From positions 1 through 17,675 of the forward strand of contig JAZSQJ010000030.1 of assembly GCA_045537905.1 (NCBI GenBank): 17,675 bases of DNA, read 5' to 3'. This DNA is from SIG636 sp045537905. Lineage in GTDB: Bacteria > Bacillota > Clostridia > Oscillospirales > CAG-382. Of the stretch, positions 6,076-13,223 are shown one piece after another (position 1 is the stretch's first letter; the number at the start of each line of letters is the position of its first letter). The notes below the pieces were generated by a model. The model was not told the DNA's origin, did not search any database, and was given only the letters and a program-made list of their open reading frames with translations. The position numbers were made by a program, and so were the translations under genes.

Positions 6076-6906
6076 ATGGCAACAAAGACATATAAACCTA
6101 CAACTCCCTCGAGAAGAAATATGGCTACTCCTTCTTTCGAGGAGATAACCAAAAAGTCTCCTGAGAAGAGTCTTGTAACTGTTCTCAAGAAGCATTCCGG
6201 CCGTAACAACACCGGTAGAATCACCGTTCGTCACCGTGGCGGCGGCAACAAGAAGAAGTACAGAATTATCGACTTCAAGCGTCAGAGCGACCTCGCTAAT
6301 ACTGTTACCGCTATCGAGTACGACCCTAACCGTACCGCATATATAGCACTTCTTGCAGACACCAATGGCAAAAAGAGCTACATCATAGCTCCTAACGGCG
6401 TTAAGGTAGGCGATGTTCTTTACAGCGGCGCTGATGCAGACATCAAGCCCGGTAACACCCTTCCTATCTCCTCCATCCCCGTTGGTACCTTCATCCATAA
6501 TATCGAGCTCTACCCCGGTAGAGGCGCACAGCTTGTAAGAAGTGCAGGCAGCGCAGCTCAGCTTATGGCTAAGGAAAACGGTATGGCACAGGTAAGGCTT
6601 CCCTCTGGTGAAGTAAGATTTATCCGTCTTAACTGCGTTGCAACAGTTGGTCAGGTTGGCAATCTTGAGCATGAAAATGTTAAGCTTGGTAAAGCCGGTA
6701 AGACTCGCCACCTCGGTTTCAGACCTACAGTTCGCGGTTCCGTAATGAACCCCTGCGATCACCCTCATGGCGGTGGTGAAGGCCGTTCTCCTATCGGTAG
6801 ACCTTCTCCTGTTACTCCTTGGGGTAAGCCTGCTCTCGGTTATAAGACCAGAAGCAAGAAGGCTCGCACTAACAAGTTCATAGTTAAGCGCAGAAACGAC
6901 AAGTAA
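6076..6906 (+). CDS. rplB: 50S ribosomal protein L2
   Basis: A 276-aa core protein needed for subunit joining and peptidyl transfer. The conserved C-terminal active-centre loop NPCDHPHGGGEGRSPIG is present, with the functionally important histidine at residue 229, as in E. coli. The N-terminal RNA-binding half carries GRNNTGRITVRHRGGG followed by KKKYRIIDF. The end is basic (TRSKKARTNKFIVKRR). AAAGGAG at 6059-6065 with a 10-nt spacer. Confidence 0.99.
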   Translation: MATKTYKPTTPSRRNMATPSFEEITKKSPEKSLVTVLKKHSGRNNTGRITVRHRGGGNKKKYRIIDFKRQSDLANTVTAIEYDPNRTAYIALLADTNGKKSYIIAPNGVKVGDVLYSGADADIKPGNTLPISSIPVGTFIHNIELYPGRGAQLVRSAGSAAQLMAKENGMAQVRLPSGEVRFIRLNCVATVGQVGNLEHENVKLGKAGKTRHLGFRPTVRGSVMNPCDHPHGGGEGRSPIGRPSPVTPWGKPALGYKTRSKKARTNKFIVKRRNDK

Positions 6907-6918
6907 GGAGGAACGATT

Positions 6919-7200
6919 ATGAGCAGAAGTGTTAAAAAAGGACCATTTGTCGAAGCTAAGCTTTACAGCAGAGTTTGCGACATGAATAAGAAGGGCGAAA
7001 AGCGTGTATTAAAGACATGGTCTCGTTCTTCCACAATCTTCCCCGAATTTGTTGGCCATACAATAGCAGTTCACAACGGTAAGACTCATGTGCCTGTATA
7101 CGTAGTAGAGGACATGGTAGGTCATAAACTCGGCGAATTTGCACCCACCCGTACGTTTAGAGGCCACGCAGGCTCCAAGACCTCTAACAACGGTAAGTAA
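6919..7200 (+). CDS. rpsS: 30S ribosomal protein S19
   Basis: A 93-aa head protein that contacts the A-site finger and forms a pair with S13 (encoded at 16527-16895 in the same superoperon). Family hallmarks are SRSVKKGPFV at the N-terminus, TWSRSSTIFPEFVG in the middle and GHKLGEFAPTRTFRGH at the C-terminus. The ribosome binding site AAGGAGG (6905-6911) overlaps the rplB stop codon, with a 7-nt spacer. Length is normal. Confidence 0.99.
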   Translation: MSRSVKKGPFVEAKLYSRVCDMNKKGEKRVLKTWSRSSTIFPEFVGHTIAVHNGKTHVPVYVVEDMVGHKLGEFAPTRTFRGHAGSKTSNNGK

Positions 7201-7223
7201 AGCATACGAAAGGAGATATAAAA

Positions 7224-7574
7224 ATGGAACAGAAAATAGCAAAAGCGCATCTCAGACAGCTGCGCATGTCTCCCCGTAAGGTGCAGATAGTTCTCGACCT
7301 TATAAGAGGTAAGGACGCCGGCAAGGCAATGGCAATCATTAAGACTACCAACAAGATCGCATGCGAGCCTATTGGTAAGCTTCTTAAGTCTGCTATCGCA
7401 AACGCTGAAAACAATCACGAGATGGATGTAGAAAAGCTTTACGTAGCTGAATGTTTTGTAACTCCCGGTATGCTCAAGGGTATGAAGAGAGTAATGCCCA
7501 GAGCACGCGGCGGCGCAGCAAGAATAATCAAGCGTACTTCTCACATCACCATCGCACTTAAGGAAAAGGAATAG
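7224..7574 (+). CDS. rplV: 50S ribosomal protein L22
   Basis: A 116-aa protein whose beta-hairpin lines the exit tunnel beside L4. Visible signature: LRMSPRKVQIVLDLIRGK near the N-terminus; SAIANAENNH in the middle; and the hairpin tip PRARGGAARIIKRTSHI, the segment where macrolide-resistance changes occur in other bacteria. No insertion or deletion is apparent in that tip. AAAGGAG at 7209-7215, 8-nt spacer. Confidence 0.99.
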   Translation: MEQKIAKAHLRQLRMSPRKVQIVLDLIRGKDAGKAMAIIKTTNKIACEPIGKLLKSAIANAENNHEMDVEKLYVAECFVTPGMLKGMKRVMPRARGGAARIIKRTSHITIALKEKE

Positions 7575-7587
7575 GAGGCAACAGAGT

Positions 7588-8253
7588 ATGGGACAAAAAG
7601 TTAACCCCCACGGTCTGCGTGTAGGCGTCATCAAAGATTGGGACTCTCGTTGGTTTGTAAAGGACGAGGAGCTTGGCGATACTATCGTTGCCGACTACAA
7701 TCTCAGAAAGTGGCTTAAAGAAAAGATAAAGCAAGCAGGCGTTCCTAAGATAGAGATCGAACGTGCAGGTTCCAGACTTCGCGTTATAATCTACTGTGCA
7801 AAGCCCGGTATCATCATCGGTAAGGGCGGCGCTGAGCTTGAAAAGCTTAAGGCAGAAATCAAGACCTTTACCGGTCAAAAGCAGGTTGCTATCAGCGTTG
7901 TTGAAGTTAAGCAGGTTGATACCAACTCTCAGCTCGTTGCTGAAAACATTGCAGCGCAGCTCGAAAAGAGAATTTCTTTCCGTCGTGCAATGAAGCAGAG
8001 CATAGGCAAGGCAATGAGAGCCGGTGCAAAGGGTATAAAGATAATGGTTAGCGGCCGTCTTGGCGGTGCCGAGATAGCCAGAAGTGAACACTACCACGAG
8101 GGTACAATTCCGCTTCAGACTCTTAGAGCCGACATTGACTACGGCTTCTATGAAGCAAACACCACCTACGGTAAGATCGGTATCAAGGTATGGATCTACA
8201 AGGGTGAGGTTCTTCCCGAAGTTAAGCGTACCACTTCTGAAGGAGGTAAGTAA
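7588..8253 (+). CDS. rpsC: 30S ribosomal protein S3
   Basis: A 221-aa protein at the mRNA entry tunnel with helicase-related contacts. It opens MGQKVNPHGLRVG, has a type II KH domain with GIIIGKGG (GKGG about 78-81) and a C-terminal domain containing GIKIMVSGRLGGAEIARSEH. The ribosome binding site AGGAGG at 7573-7578 overlaps the rplV stop, with a 9-nt spacer. Its own last codons contain the ribosome binding site of rplP (AGGAGG 8241-8246). Confidence 0.99.
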   Translation: MGQKVNPHGLRVGVIKDWDSRWFVKDEELGDTIVADYNLRKWLKEKIKQAGVPKIEIERAGSRLRVIIYCAKPGIIIGKGGAELEKLKAEIKTFTGQKQVAISVVEVKQVDTNSQLVAENIAAQLEKRISFRRAMKQSIGKAMRAGAKGIKIMVSGRLGGAEIARSEHYHEGTIPLQTLRADIDYGFYEANTTYGKIGIKVWIYKGEVLPEVKRTTSEGGK

Positions 8254-8256
8254 GCT

Positions 8257-8676
8257 ATGTTAATGCCTAAGAGAGTTAAATTTAGAAGAGTACAAAGAGG
8301 TAGACTCACCGGTAAGGCAATGCGCGGTAACAAGATTACCAACGGTGATTTCGGTCTCGTTGCAACTGAGCCTGCATGGATCAAGAGCAACCAGATAGAG
8401 GCTGCCCGTATTGCAATGACCCGTTACATTAAAAGAGGCGGTCGTGTTTGGATAAAGATATTCCCCGACAAGCCTGTAACTGAGAAGCCCGCAGAAACCC
8501 GAATGGGTTCCGGTAAGGGTTCTCCCGAGTACTGGGTAGCAGTAGTTAAGCCCGGTAGAGTGCTGTTCGAGATGGACGGCGTTTCCGAAGAAGTAGCTCG
8601 CGAAGCTATGCGTCTTGCGTCCCACAAGCTTCCTATCAAGTGTAAGTTTGCGACCAAGAAAGATCTTGAAGCATAA
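8257..8676 (+). CDS. rplP: 50S ribosomal protein L16
   Basis: A 139-aa protein near the A site, important in late 50S assembly. It has the canonical MLMPKRVKFRR start and RRVQRGRLTGKAMRG; MGSGKGSPEYWVAVVKPGR spans the region hydroxylated in E. coli, and SHKLPIKCKF lies near the end. Start 8257 is preferred over the in-frame ATG at 8263 because AGGAGG at 8241-8246 then has a 10-nt spacer and the N-terminus matches the family. It lies only 3 nt after rpsC. Confidence 0.99.
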   Translation: MLMPKRVKFRRVQRGRLTGKAMRGNKITNGDFGLVATEPAWIKSNQIEAARIAMTRYIKRGGRVWIKIFPDKPVTEKPAETRMGSGKGSPEYWVAVVKPGRVLFEMDGVSEEVAREAMRLASHKLPIKCKFATKKDLEA

Positions 8677-8690
8677 GGAGGATAACAAAC

Positions 8691-8891
8691 ATGAAAATAG
8701 CTGAACTCAGAGAAATGTCTGCCTCCGAGCTTGAAAAGGCATTGCGTGAGCAGAAAGAAGTGTTTTTCAATCTTCGTTTTCAACACTCCATCAACCAGCT
8801 TGATAACCCTATGAAGATAGTTGAAACCAAAAAGACTATTGCTCGTATCAACACCATCCTTCGTGAGAAGGAACTGGCTGACAGAGCATAA
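8691..8891 (+). CDS. rpmC: 50S ribosomal protein L29
   Basis: A 66-aa helical-hairpin protein at the tunnel exit next to L23. The sequence starts MKIAELREMSASELEKAL and contains FNLRFQHSINQLDNP, followed by the second helix (KKTIARINTILREKE). AAGGAGG at 8675-8681 overlaps the rplP stop, with a 9-nt spacer. Length and order (L16-L29-S17) are standard. Confidence 0.99.
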   Translation: MKIAELREMSASELEKALREQKEVFFNLRFQHSINQLDNPMKIVETKKTIARINTILREKELADRA

Positions 8892-8908
8892 GCGGGAGGG
8901 TATGAATA

Positions 8909-9163
8909 ATGGAAAGATCACTTAGAAAAACAAGAGTTGGCAAGGTAGTAAGCGATAAGATGGATAAGACCATCGTCGTTTCCATCGTTGACAACGTAAA
9001 GCATCCGCTTTACAACAAAATAGTTAAGCGTACCGTCCGTTTTAAGGCACACGATGAAAACAATGAGTGCGGCATCGGTGATACCGTAGAGATCATGGAG
9101 ACCCGCCCTCTGTCCAAGGACAAGTATTTCAGAGTTGTGAGAATAATCGAGAAGGCAAAATAA
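8909..9163 (+). CDS. rpsQ: 30S ribosomal protein S17
   Basis: An 84-aa primary 16S-binding protein with an OB fold. Hallmarks are GKVVSDKMDKTIVV, HPLYNKIVKRT and a later GDTVEIMETRPLSKDKYFRV. GGGAGGG at 8894-8900 gives an 8-nt spacer to ATG 8909; a nearby ATG at 8902 is out of frame and too close. Normal length. Confidence 0.99.
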   Translation: MERSLRKTRVGKVVSDKMDKTIVVSIVDNVKHPLYNKIVKRTVRFKAHDENNECGIGDTVEIMETRPLSKDKYFRVVRIIEKAK

Positions 9164-9190
9164 GCCGCACAGTGAAAGGAGGACACATAA

Positions 9191-9559
9191 ATGGTACAGC
9201 AACAATCCTATTTGAAGGTTGCCGATAATACCGGCGCCAAAGAAATAATGTGCATCCGAGTTCTGGGCGGCACAGGCAGACGCTATGCCGGTGTTGGCGA
9301 CGTTATAGTAGCTTCCGTTAAAAAGGCAGCTCCCGGTGGCGTTGTTAAGAAGGGCGAAGTTGTCAGAGCAGTTGTAGTTAGAACAGTTAAGGGTGTACGC
9401 CGTGCAGACGGTTCTTATGTAAAGTTTGACGACAATGCTGCCGTTATAATAAAAGAAGACAAAAACCCCAAGGGTACTCGTATTTTTGGGCCGGTTGCAA
9501 GAGAGCTTCGTGAAAAGGATTATATGAAGATCCTCTCTCTCGCTCCCGAAGTTGTTTAA
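9191..9559 (+). CDS. rplN: 50S ribosomal protein L14
   Basis: A 122-aa, highly conserved subunit-interface protein, target of the silencing factor RsfS in other bacteria. Typical: YLKVADNTGAKEIMCIRVLG, then the basic loop KGVRRADGSYVKFDDNAAV and RGTRIFGPVARELR-like PKGTRIFGPVARELREKD. AAAGGAGG at 9175-9182, 8-nt spacer. It follows a 27-nt gap, the longest in the operon after rpsJ-rplC, in which I see no structure. Confidence 0.99.
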   Translation: MVQQQSYLKVADNTGAKEIMCIRVLGGTGRRYAGVGDVIVASVKKAAPGGVVKKGEVVRAVVVRTVKGVRRADGSYVKFDDNAAVIIKEDKNPKGTRIFGPVARELREKDYMKILSLAPEVV

Positions 9560-9574
9560 GGAGGTAGCGGCATA

Positions 9575-9904
9575 ATGAGCAAAATGCATATAAAGAAGGA
9601 TGACAAGGTTATTGTTATCTCCGGCAAATATGCCAATATGAAGGAGCCCTCCATCGGTAAGGTAATTGCAGTTTCCCCTAAGGAAGGCAAGGTTATCGTT
9701 GAAGGCGTTCACATGGTATCCAAGCACGTTAAGCCCAAGAGACAGGGCGAAGCAGGCGGTATCATCAAGACCGAAGGCGCAATCTATGCAAGCAAGGTTA
9801 TGCTTTACTGCGATAAGTGTAAGGCAGGCCGTAGAGTTCGTCACCAGAAGAACGAAAACGGCGAGCGTATCCGTGTTTGCGTTAAGTGCGGCGAGAACTT
9901 ATAA
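9575..9904 (+). CDS. rplX: 50S ribosomal protein L24, zinc-ribbon type
   Basis: A 109-aa assembly-initiator protein with an N-terminal KOW motif and the expected VEGVHMVSKHVKPK. The C-terminal part carries YCDKC and CVKC, a four-cysteine arrangement likely to bind zinc (seen; binding inferred). The loop after VISGK reads YANMKEPSIGKV, unlike the usual Lys/Gly-rich DKGK(x)GKV, so the KOW turn looks altered and slightly longer. AAGGAGG at 9558-9564, 10-nt spacer. Confidence 0.98.
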   Translation: MSKMHIKKDDKVIVISGKYANMKEPSIGKVIAVSPKEGKVIVEGVHMVSKHVKPKRQGEAGGIIKTEGAIYASKVMLYCDKCKAGRRVRHQKNENGERIRVCVKCGENL

Positions 9905-9920
9905 TTAAGGAGGAAAAGAC

Positions 9921-10460
9921 ATGTCAAGACTTTGTGAATTTTATAAAAGCGACGTCGCTCCTGCTTTGATGAGTAAGTTCAATTACAAAACACCTATGCA
10001 GATTCCTAAGCTTGCAAAGGTTGTTTTGAATGTCGGCGACGGCGAATGTAAGGATAACCCCAAGGTTCTGGAAGCTATAATTTCCGACCTTACCACTATA
10101 ACAGGCCAGAAGGCAGTTCCCACCACCGCTAAGAAGTCCGTAGCTAACTTTAAGCTCCGTGCAGGCGTTAAGATTGGTGCAAAGGTTACTCTCCGTGGCG
10201 AAATGATGTACGAGTTTGTTGATAAGTTCTTCAACCTCGCACTCCCCAGAGTACGTGACTTTAAGGGCATCAACCCCAATAGCTTTGACGGCAGAGGCAA
10301 CTATTCCTGCGGTATCAAGGAACAGCTCATATTCCCTGAAATTGAGTACGATAAGGTTGACCAGATCAGGGGTATGGACATAGTATTCGTTACTACAGCT
10401 AATACAGACGAAGAGGCCAGAGAACTTCTTACACTTCTCGGCGCTCCGTTTGCAAAGTAA
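9921..10460 (+). CDS. rplE: 50S ribosomal protein L5
   Basis: A 179-aa protein binding 5S rRNA and contacting P-site tRNA. Diagnostic parts: PKLAKVVLNVGDGE, TGQKAVPTTAKKSVANFKL, the central RGEMMYEFVDKF and the C-terminal KGINPNSFDGRGNYSCGIKE followed by EQLIFPEI-like residues. AAGGAGG at 9907-9913, 7-nt spacer. Length equals the standard for the family. Confidence 0.99.
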   Translation: MSRLCEFYKSDVAPALMSKFNYKTPMQIPKLAKVVLNVGDGECKDNPKVLEAIISDLTTITGQKAVPTTAKKSVANFKLRAGVKIGAKVTLRGEMMYEFVDKFFNLALPRVRDFKGINPNSFDGRGNYSCGIKEQLIFPEIEYDKVDQIRGMDIVFVTTANTDEEARELLTLLGAPFAK

Positions 10461-10475
10461 GGAGGGTAAAGTAAA

Positions 10476-10661
10476 ATGGCAAAGACAGCAATGAAATTAA
10501 AGCAGCAGAAAGAGCCTAAGTTCTCTACCCGCGGTTACAATAGATGCAAGATATGCGGCAGACCCCATGCATATCTCCGCAAGTACGGTGTATGCCGTAT
10601 CTGCTTCAGAAATCTGGCTTACAGCGGTCAGATTCCTGGTGTCAAGAAAGCAAGCTGGTAA
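10476..10661 (+). CDS. rpsZ: 30S ribosomal protein S14, zinc-binding (type Z)
   Basis: A 61-aa short S14. CKICGRPHAYLRKYGVCRIC gives the C-x2-C...C-x2-C zinc ribbon of the 'C+' paralogue, in place of the ~89-100 aa zinc-free form. Located between L5 and S8 as expected. AAGGAGG at 10459-10465 overlaps the rplE stop, with a 10-nt spacer. Some Firmicutes carry a second zinc-free copy under Zur control elsewhere; nothing of that is visible here. Confidence 0.99.
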   Translation: MAKTAMKLKQQKEPKFSTRGYNRCKICGRPHAYLRKYGVCRICFRNLAYSGQIPGVKKASW

Positions 10662-10683
10662 TTAAGGCAGGAGGTAAATGTAA

Positions 10684-11082
10684 ATGCAAATCACAGACGT
10701 TGTAGCAGATATGCTCACAAGAATCAGAAACGCAAACAGCGAAAAACATGAAACAGTTGATATCCCTGCCTCCAATCTTAAGAAAGCTATAGCTCAGATA
10801 CTTCTTGACGAAGGCTTTATTAAGGATTACAAGGTTACAGACGATAACAAGCAGGGTATTATTACCGTTACTCTTAAGTATGGCGAAGGCAAAACCCGTA
10901 TCATCGAGGGTCTTCGCAGAGTTTCCAAGCCCGGTCTTAAGATTTATGCATCTTGCAAGGATCTTCCCAAGGTAAGAAACGGTCTCGGCATCGCAATTCT
11001 TTCCACCAGCAAGGGTATAATGACTGACAAGCAGGCTAGAAAAGAAAACATCGGCGGCGAAGTACTCGCCTTCGTATGGTAA
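10684..11082 (+). CDS. rpsH: 30S ribosomal protein S8
   Basis: A 132-aa 16S-binding protein; in E. coli it autoregulates the spc operon at the rplE site. Signature: DVVADMLTRIRNANSEKHE at the start and a C-terminal STSKGIMTDKQARKENIGGE. AGGAGGT at 10669-10675 with an 8-nt spacer. A start-stop pair ATGTAA (10678-10683) sits just before the true ATG, too close to the ribosome binding site to be used efficiently. Confidence 0.99.
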   Translation: MQITDVVADMLTRIRNANSEKHETVDIPASNLKKAIAQILLDEGFIKDYKVTDDNKQGIITVTLKYGEGKTRIIEGLRRVSKPGLKIYASCKDLPKVRNGLGIAILSTSKGIMTDKQARKENIGGEVLAFVW

Positions 11083-11095
11083 GGAGGATAATGTA

Positions 11096-11635
11096 ATGTC
11101 TAGAATAGGTAAAAAGCCCATTATCGTTCCCGCCGGTGTGGACGTTACCTTTGAAGAAGGTAATGTAATGAAGGTTAAGGGTCCTAAGGGTGAAATGGTT
11201 CAGCAGTTCCCCGCATGTATGACTCTTAAGCTCGAGGCTGGTGTTCTCACCGTAGAGCGTCCCTCCGACAGCAAGGAACACAAAACCCTTCACGGTCTTT
11301 CCCGTTCTCTCGCAGCTAATATGGTAAACGGTTGCCACGAGAGCTTCAAGAAAGAGCTTGAAATCAACGGCGTTGGTTACAAGGCAGCTAAGGAAGGCAA
11401 GAAATTAGTTCTTAACATAGGTTATTCCCACCCTGTATACTTTGATGAACCCGCAGGCATCACCATCGACGTTCCTACACCTAACAAGGTAATCGTTTCC
11501 GGTGCTGACAAGCAGGTTGTTGGACAGCTCGCAGCAGAAATCCGCTCCAAGCGTCCTCCCGAACCCTATCTTGGTAAGGGCATCAAGTACTCTGATGAAA
11601 CCATCAGACGCAAGGCCGGTAAGGCTGGTAAATAA
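11096..11635 (+). CDS. rplF: 50S ribosomal protein L6
   Basis: A 179-aa protein at the base of the L7/L12 stalk near the GTPase centre. It begins MSRIGKKPIIVPAGV, contains GVGYKAAKEGKKLVLNIGYSH, and ends with the conserved IRSKRPPEPYLGKGIKY motif and a Lys/Gly tail. AAGGAGG at 11081-11087, 8-nt spacer to ATG 11096. The duplicated fold and length are typical. Confidence 0.99.
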   Translation: MSRIGKKPIIVPAGVDVTFEEGNVMKVKGPKGEMVQQFPACMTLKLEAGVLTVERPSDSKEHKTLHGLSRSLAANMVNGCHESFKKELEINGVGYKAAKEGKKLVLNIGYSHPVYFDEPAGITIDVPTPNKVIVSGADKQVVGQLAAEIRSKRPPEPYLGKGIKYSDETIRRKAGKAGK

Positions 11636-11654
11636 GAAAGGAGTGTGAATAAGT

Positions 11655-12014
11655 ATGGTAACTCATCCCGATAAGAATAAAAAGCGTCTTCGCAGACATA
11701 GAAGAGTAAGGGGTAAGATTTTCGGTACCGCTTCCACACCCCGTCTTTGCGTTTACCGTTCTCTCAAGAACATAAGCGCACAGATTATTGATGACGAAAC
11801 CGGTAGAACTCTCGTTGCTGCAGCTACTAACGAAAAGGGCTTTGAAGGCAACGGCGGTAATAAAGACGGTGCTAAGCAGTTAGGTCTCCTTATAGGCAAG
11901 AGAGCGCTTGAGAACGGCATTGAAAATGTTGTTTTTGACAGAGGCGGCTACGTATATCACGGTAGAGTGAAAGAGCTTGCTGACGGCGCGCGTGAAGCCG
12001 GCTTGAAGTTTTAA
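11655..12014 (+). CDS. rplR: 50S ribosomal protein L18
   Basis: A 119-aa 5S rRNA-binding protein. Basic N-terminal tail RLRRHRRVRGKIFGT, then TPRLCVYRSLKNISAQIID, and the C-terminal VVFDRGGYVYHGRV-type motif followed by LADGAREAGL. AAAGGAG at 11637-11643 leaves a slightly long 11-nt spacer to ATG 11655; no alternative in-frame start is available because TGA occurs at 11646. Confidence 0.99.
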   Translation: MVTHPDKNKKRLRRHRRVRGKIFGTASTPRLCVYRSLKNISAQIIDDETGRTLVAAATNEKGFEGNGGNKDGAKQLGLLIGKRALENGIENVVFDRGGYVYHGRVKELADGAREAGLKF

Positions 12015-12029
12015 GGGAGGAAAATACGA

Positions 12030-12536
12030 ATGGCACAAAAAGTTGATTACACACAGCTTGGTGAACTCAAGGAAATCCTTGTTAACACCAAGAGCGTATC
12101 TAAGACTGTTAAAGGCGGTCGTATAAGAAGATTCTCCGCACTGATCGTAGTTGGCGACGGCAACGGTCATGTAGGCGTAGGCAGCGGCAAGAGCGCAGAA
12201 GTTCCCGATGCAATCAGAAAGGCAATCGAGGCAGCTAAGCGCAATATGGTTAAGGTTTCCGTTCTCGGCACCACAATACCTCACGAAATCATCGGCGAGT
12301 ATTGTGCAGGCAGAGTACTTCTTAAGCCTGCCGCACCCGGTACCGGTATAATCGCAGGCGGCACCATGCGTGCAGTTCTCGAAGCAGCAGGTATCAGAGA
12401 TATTCGTGCAAAATCGCTTCGTTCCAACAATCCTTGCAATGTAACCAAGGCTACCTTCGAGGCACTCAAGGCTTTGACTACCGTTGAAGAAGTTGCTCTT
12501 AAGCGTGGCAAGAGCGTAAGCGAAATTAAGGGCTAA
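12030..12536 (+). CDS. rpsE: 30S ribosomal protein S5
   Basis: A 168-aa protein at the mRNA entry site, involved in decoding accuracy. Its N-terminal double-stranded RNA-binding domain shows RIRRFSALIVVGDGNGHVG followed by GSGKSAEVPDAIRKA; the C-terminal part carries LKPAAPGTGIIAGGTMRAV and later RSNNPCNVTKAT. Spectinomycin-loop residues (KGGRIRRF) look ordinary. AGGGAGG at 12014-12020, 9-nt spacer. Confidence 0.99.
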   Translation: MAQKVDYTQLGELKEILVNTKSVSKTVKGGRIRRFSALIVVGDGNGHVGVGSGKSAEVPDAIRKAIEAAKRNMVKVSVLGTTIPHEIIGEYCAGRVLLKPAAPGTGIIAGGTMRAVLEAAGIRDIRAKSLRSNNPCNVTKATFEALKALTTVEEVALKRGKSVSEIKG

Positions 12537-12549
12537 GGGGGATTTAATG

Positions 12550-12732
12550 ATGGCAAAGGTTAAAATTACTTTGAAAAAGAGTTTGATAGGCCGTAAGGAA
12601 AATCAAATCCTCACCTGCAAATCTCTCGCATTAACAAAGATCGGTGACAGCAAGGTTATCGAAGTAAACGATGCTGTACAGGGTAAGATCAATGTTATTA
12701 GTCACCTTGTAAGCGTTGAAAACGCTGATTAA
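12550..12732 (+). CDS. rpmD: 50S ribosomal protein L30
   Basis: A 60-aa protein of the 50S subunit; MAKVKITLKKSLIGRKENQ is the typical opening and GKINVISHLVSVE the typical end. Two adjacent ATG codons (12547 and 12550) are possible. The ribosome binding site AAGGGGG at 12535-12541 (G·U variant) has a 5-nt spacer to the first and 8 nt to the second; 8 nt fits the neighbours, so 12550 is chosen. It lies 13 nt after rpsE. Confidence 0.97.
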   Translation: MAKVKITLKKSLIGRKENQILTCKSLALTKIGDSKVIEVNDAVQGKINVISHLVSVENAD

Positions 12733-12752
12733 TTGTAGAAGGAGGAAAAGTT

Positions 12753-13214
12753 ATGAAGCTTCACGAGCTTTCTCCTGCTGTTGGTTCCACTGCCCCCCGT
12801 TTCAGAAAGGGTAGAGGTCCCGGTAGTGGTAACGGCAAAACTGCCGGTAAGGGTCACAAGGGTCAAAACGCTCGCTCCGGCGGCGGTGTTCGTCCCGGCT
12901 TTGAGGGCGGTCAGCTCCCTATATACAGAAGACTCCCTAAGAGAGGTTTTAACAATCACTTCTCCAAGCAGTATGCTATTATCAATATAAGCAAGCTTAA
13001 CGACTTTGATGACGGTAGCGTTATCAACGTTCAGAGCTTGATCGACTGCGGTGTTCTTAATAAAGCGCTTGACGGTCTTAAGGTTCTCGGTGACGGTGAA
13101 CTCACCAAGAAGCTTACTGTAGAGGCTGCTGTATTCTCTGCAAGCGCAAAGGCTAAGATCGAAGCAGCCGGTGGTACTGTAGTTGAGTTAAACAAAGCAG
13201 ACCAGAAGGCGTAG
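12753..13214 (+). CDS. rplO: 50S ribosomal protein L15
   Basis: A 153-aa late-assembly protein. The glycine/basic-rich N-terminal extension (RGPGSGNGKTAGKGHKGQ, then SGGGVRPGFEGGQLPIYRR) and a globular C-terminal domain (VFSASAKAKIEAAGG) are both clear. AAGGAGG at 12739-12745, 7-nt spacer. It directly precedes secY, as in most bacteria. Confidence 0.99.
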   Translation: MKLHELSPAVGSTAPRFRKGRGPGSGNGKTAGKGHKGQNARSGGGVRPGFEGGQLPIYRRLPKRGFNNHFSKQYAIINISKLNDFDDGSVINVQSLIDCGVLNKALDGLKVLGDGELTKKLTVEAAVFSASAKAKIEAAGGTVVELNKADQKA

Positions 13215-13223
13215 GTGATATAG

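Noticed and set aside
5968..6768. Minus-strand open frame (266 codons) opposite rplB
   Set aside because: Antisense shadow of L2; no ribosome binding site or recognisable domain.
8918..9844. Long minus-strand open frame (308 codons) opposite rpsQ/rplN/rplX
   Set aside because: Same reason: it covers three certain r-protein genes and its composition is that of an antisense reading.
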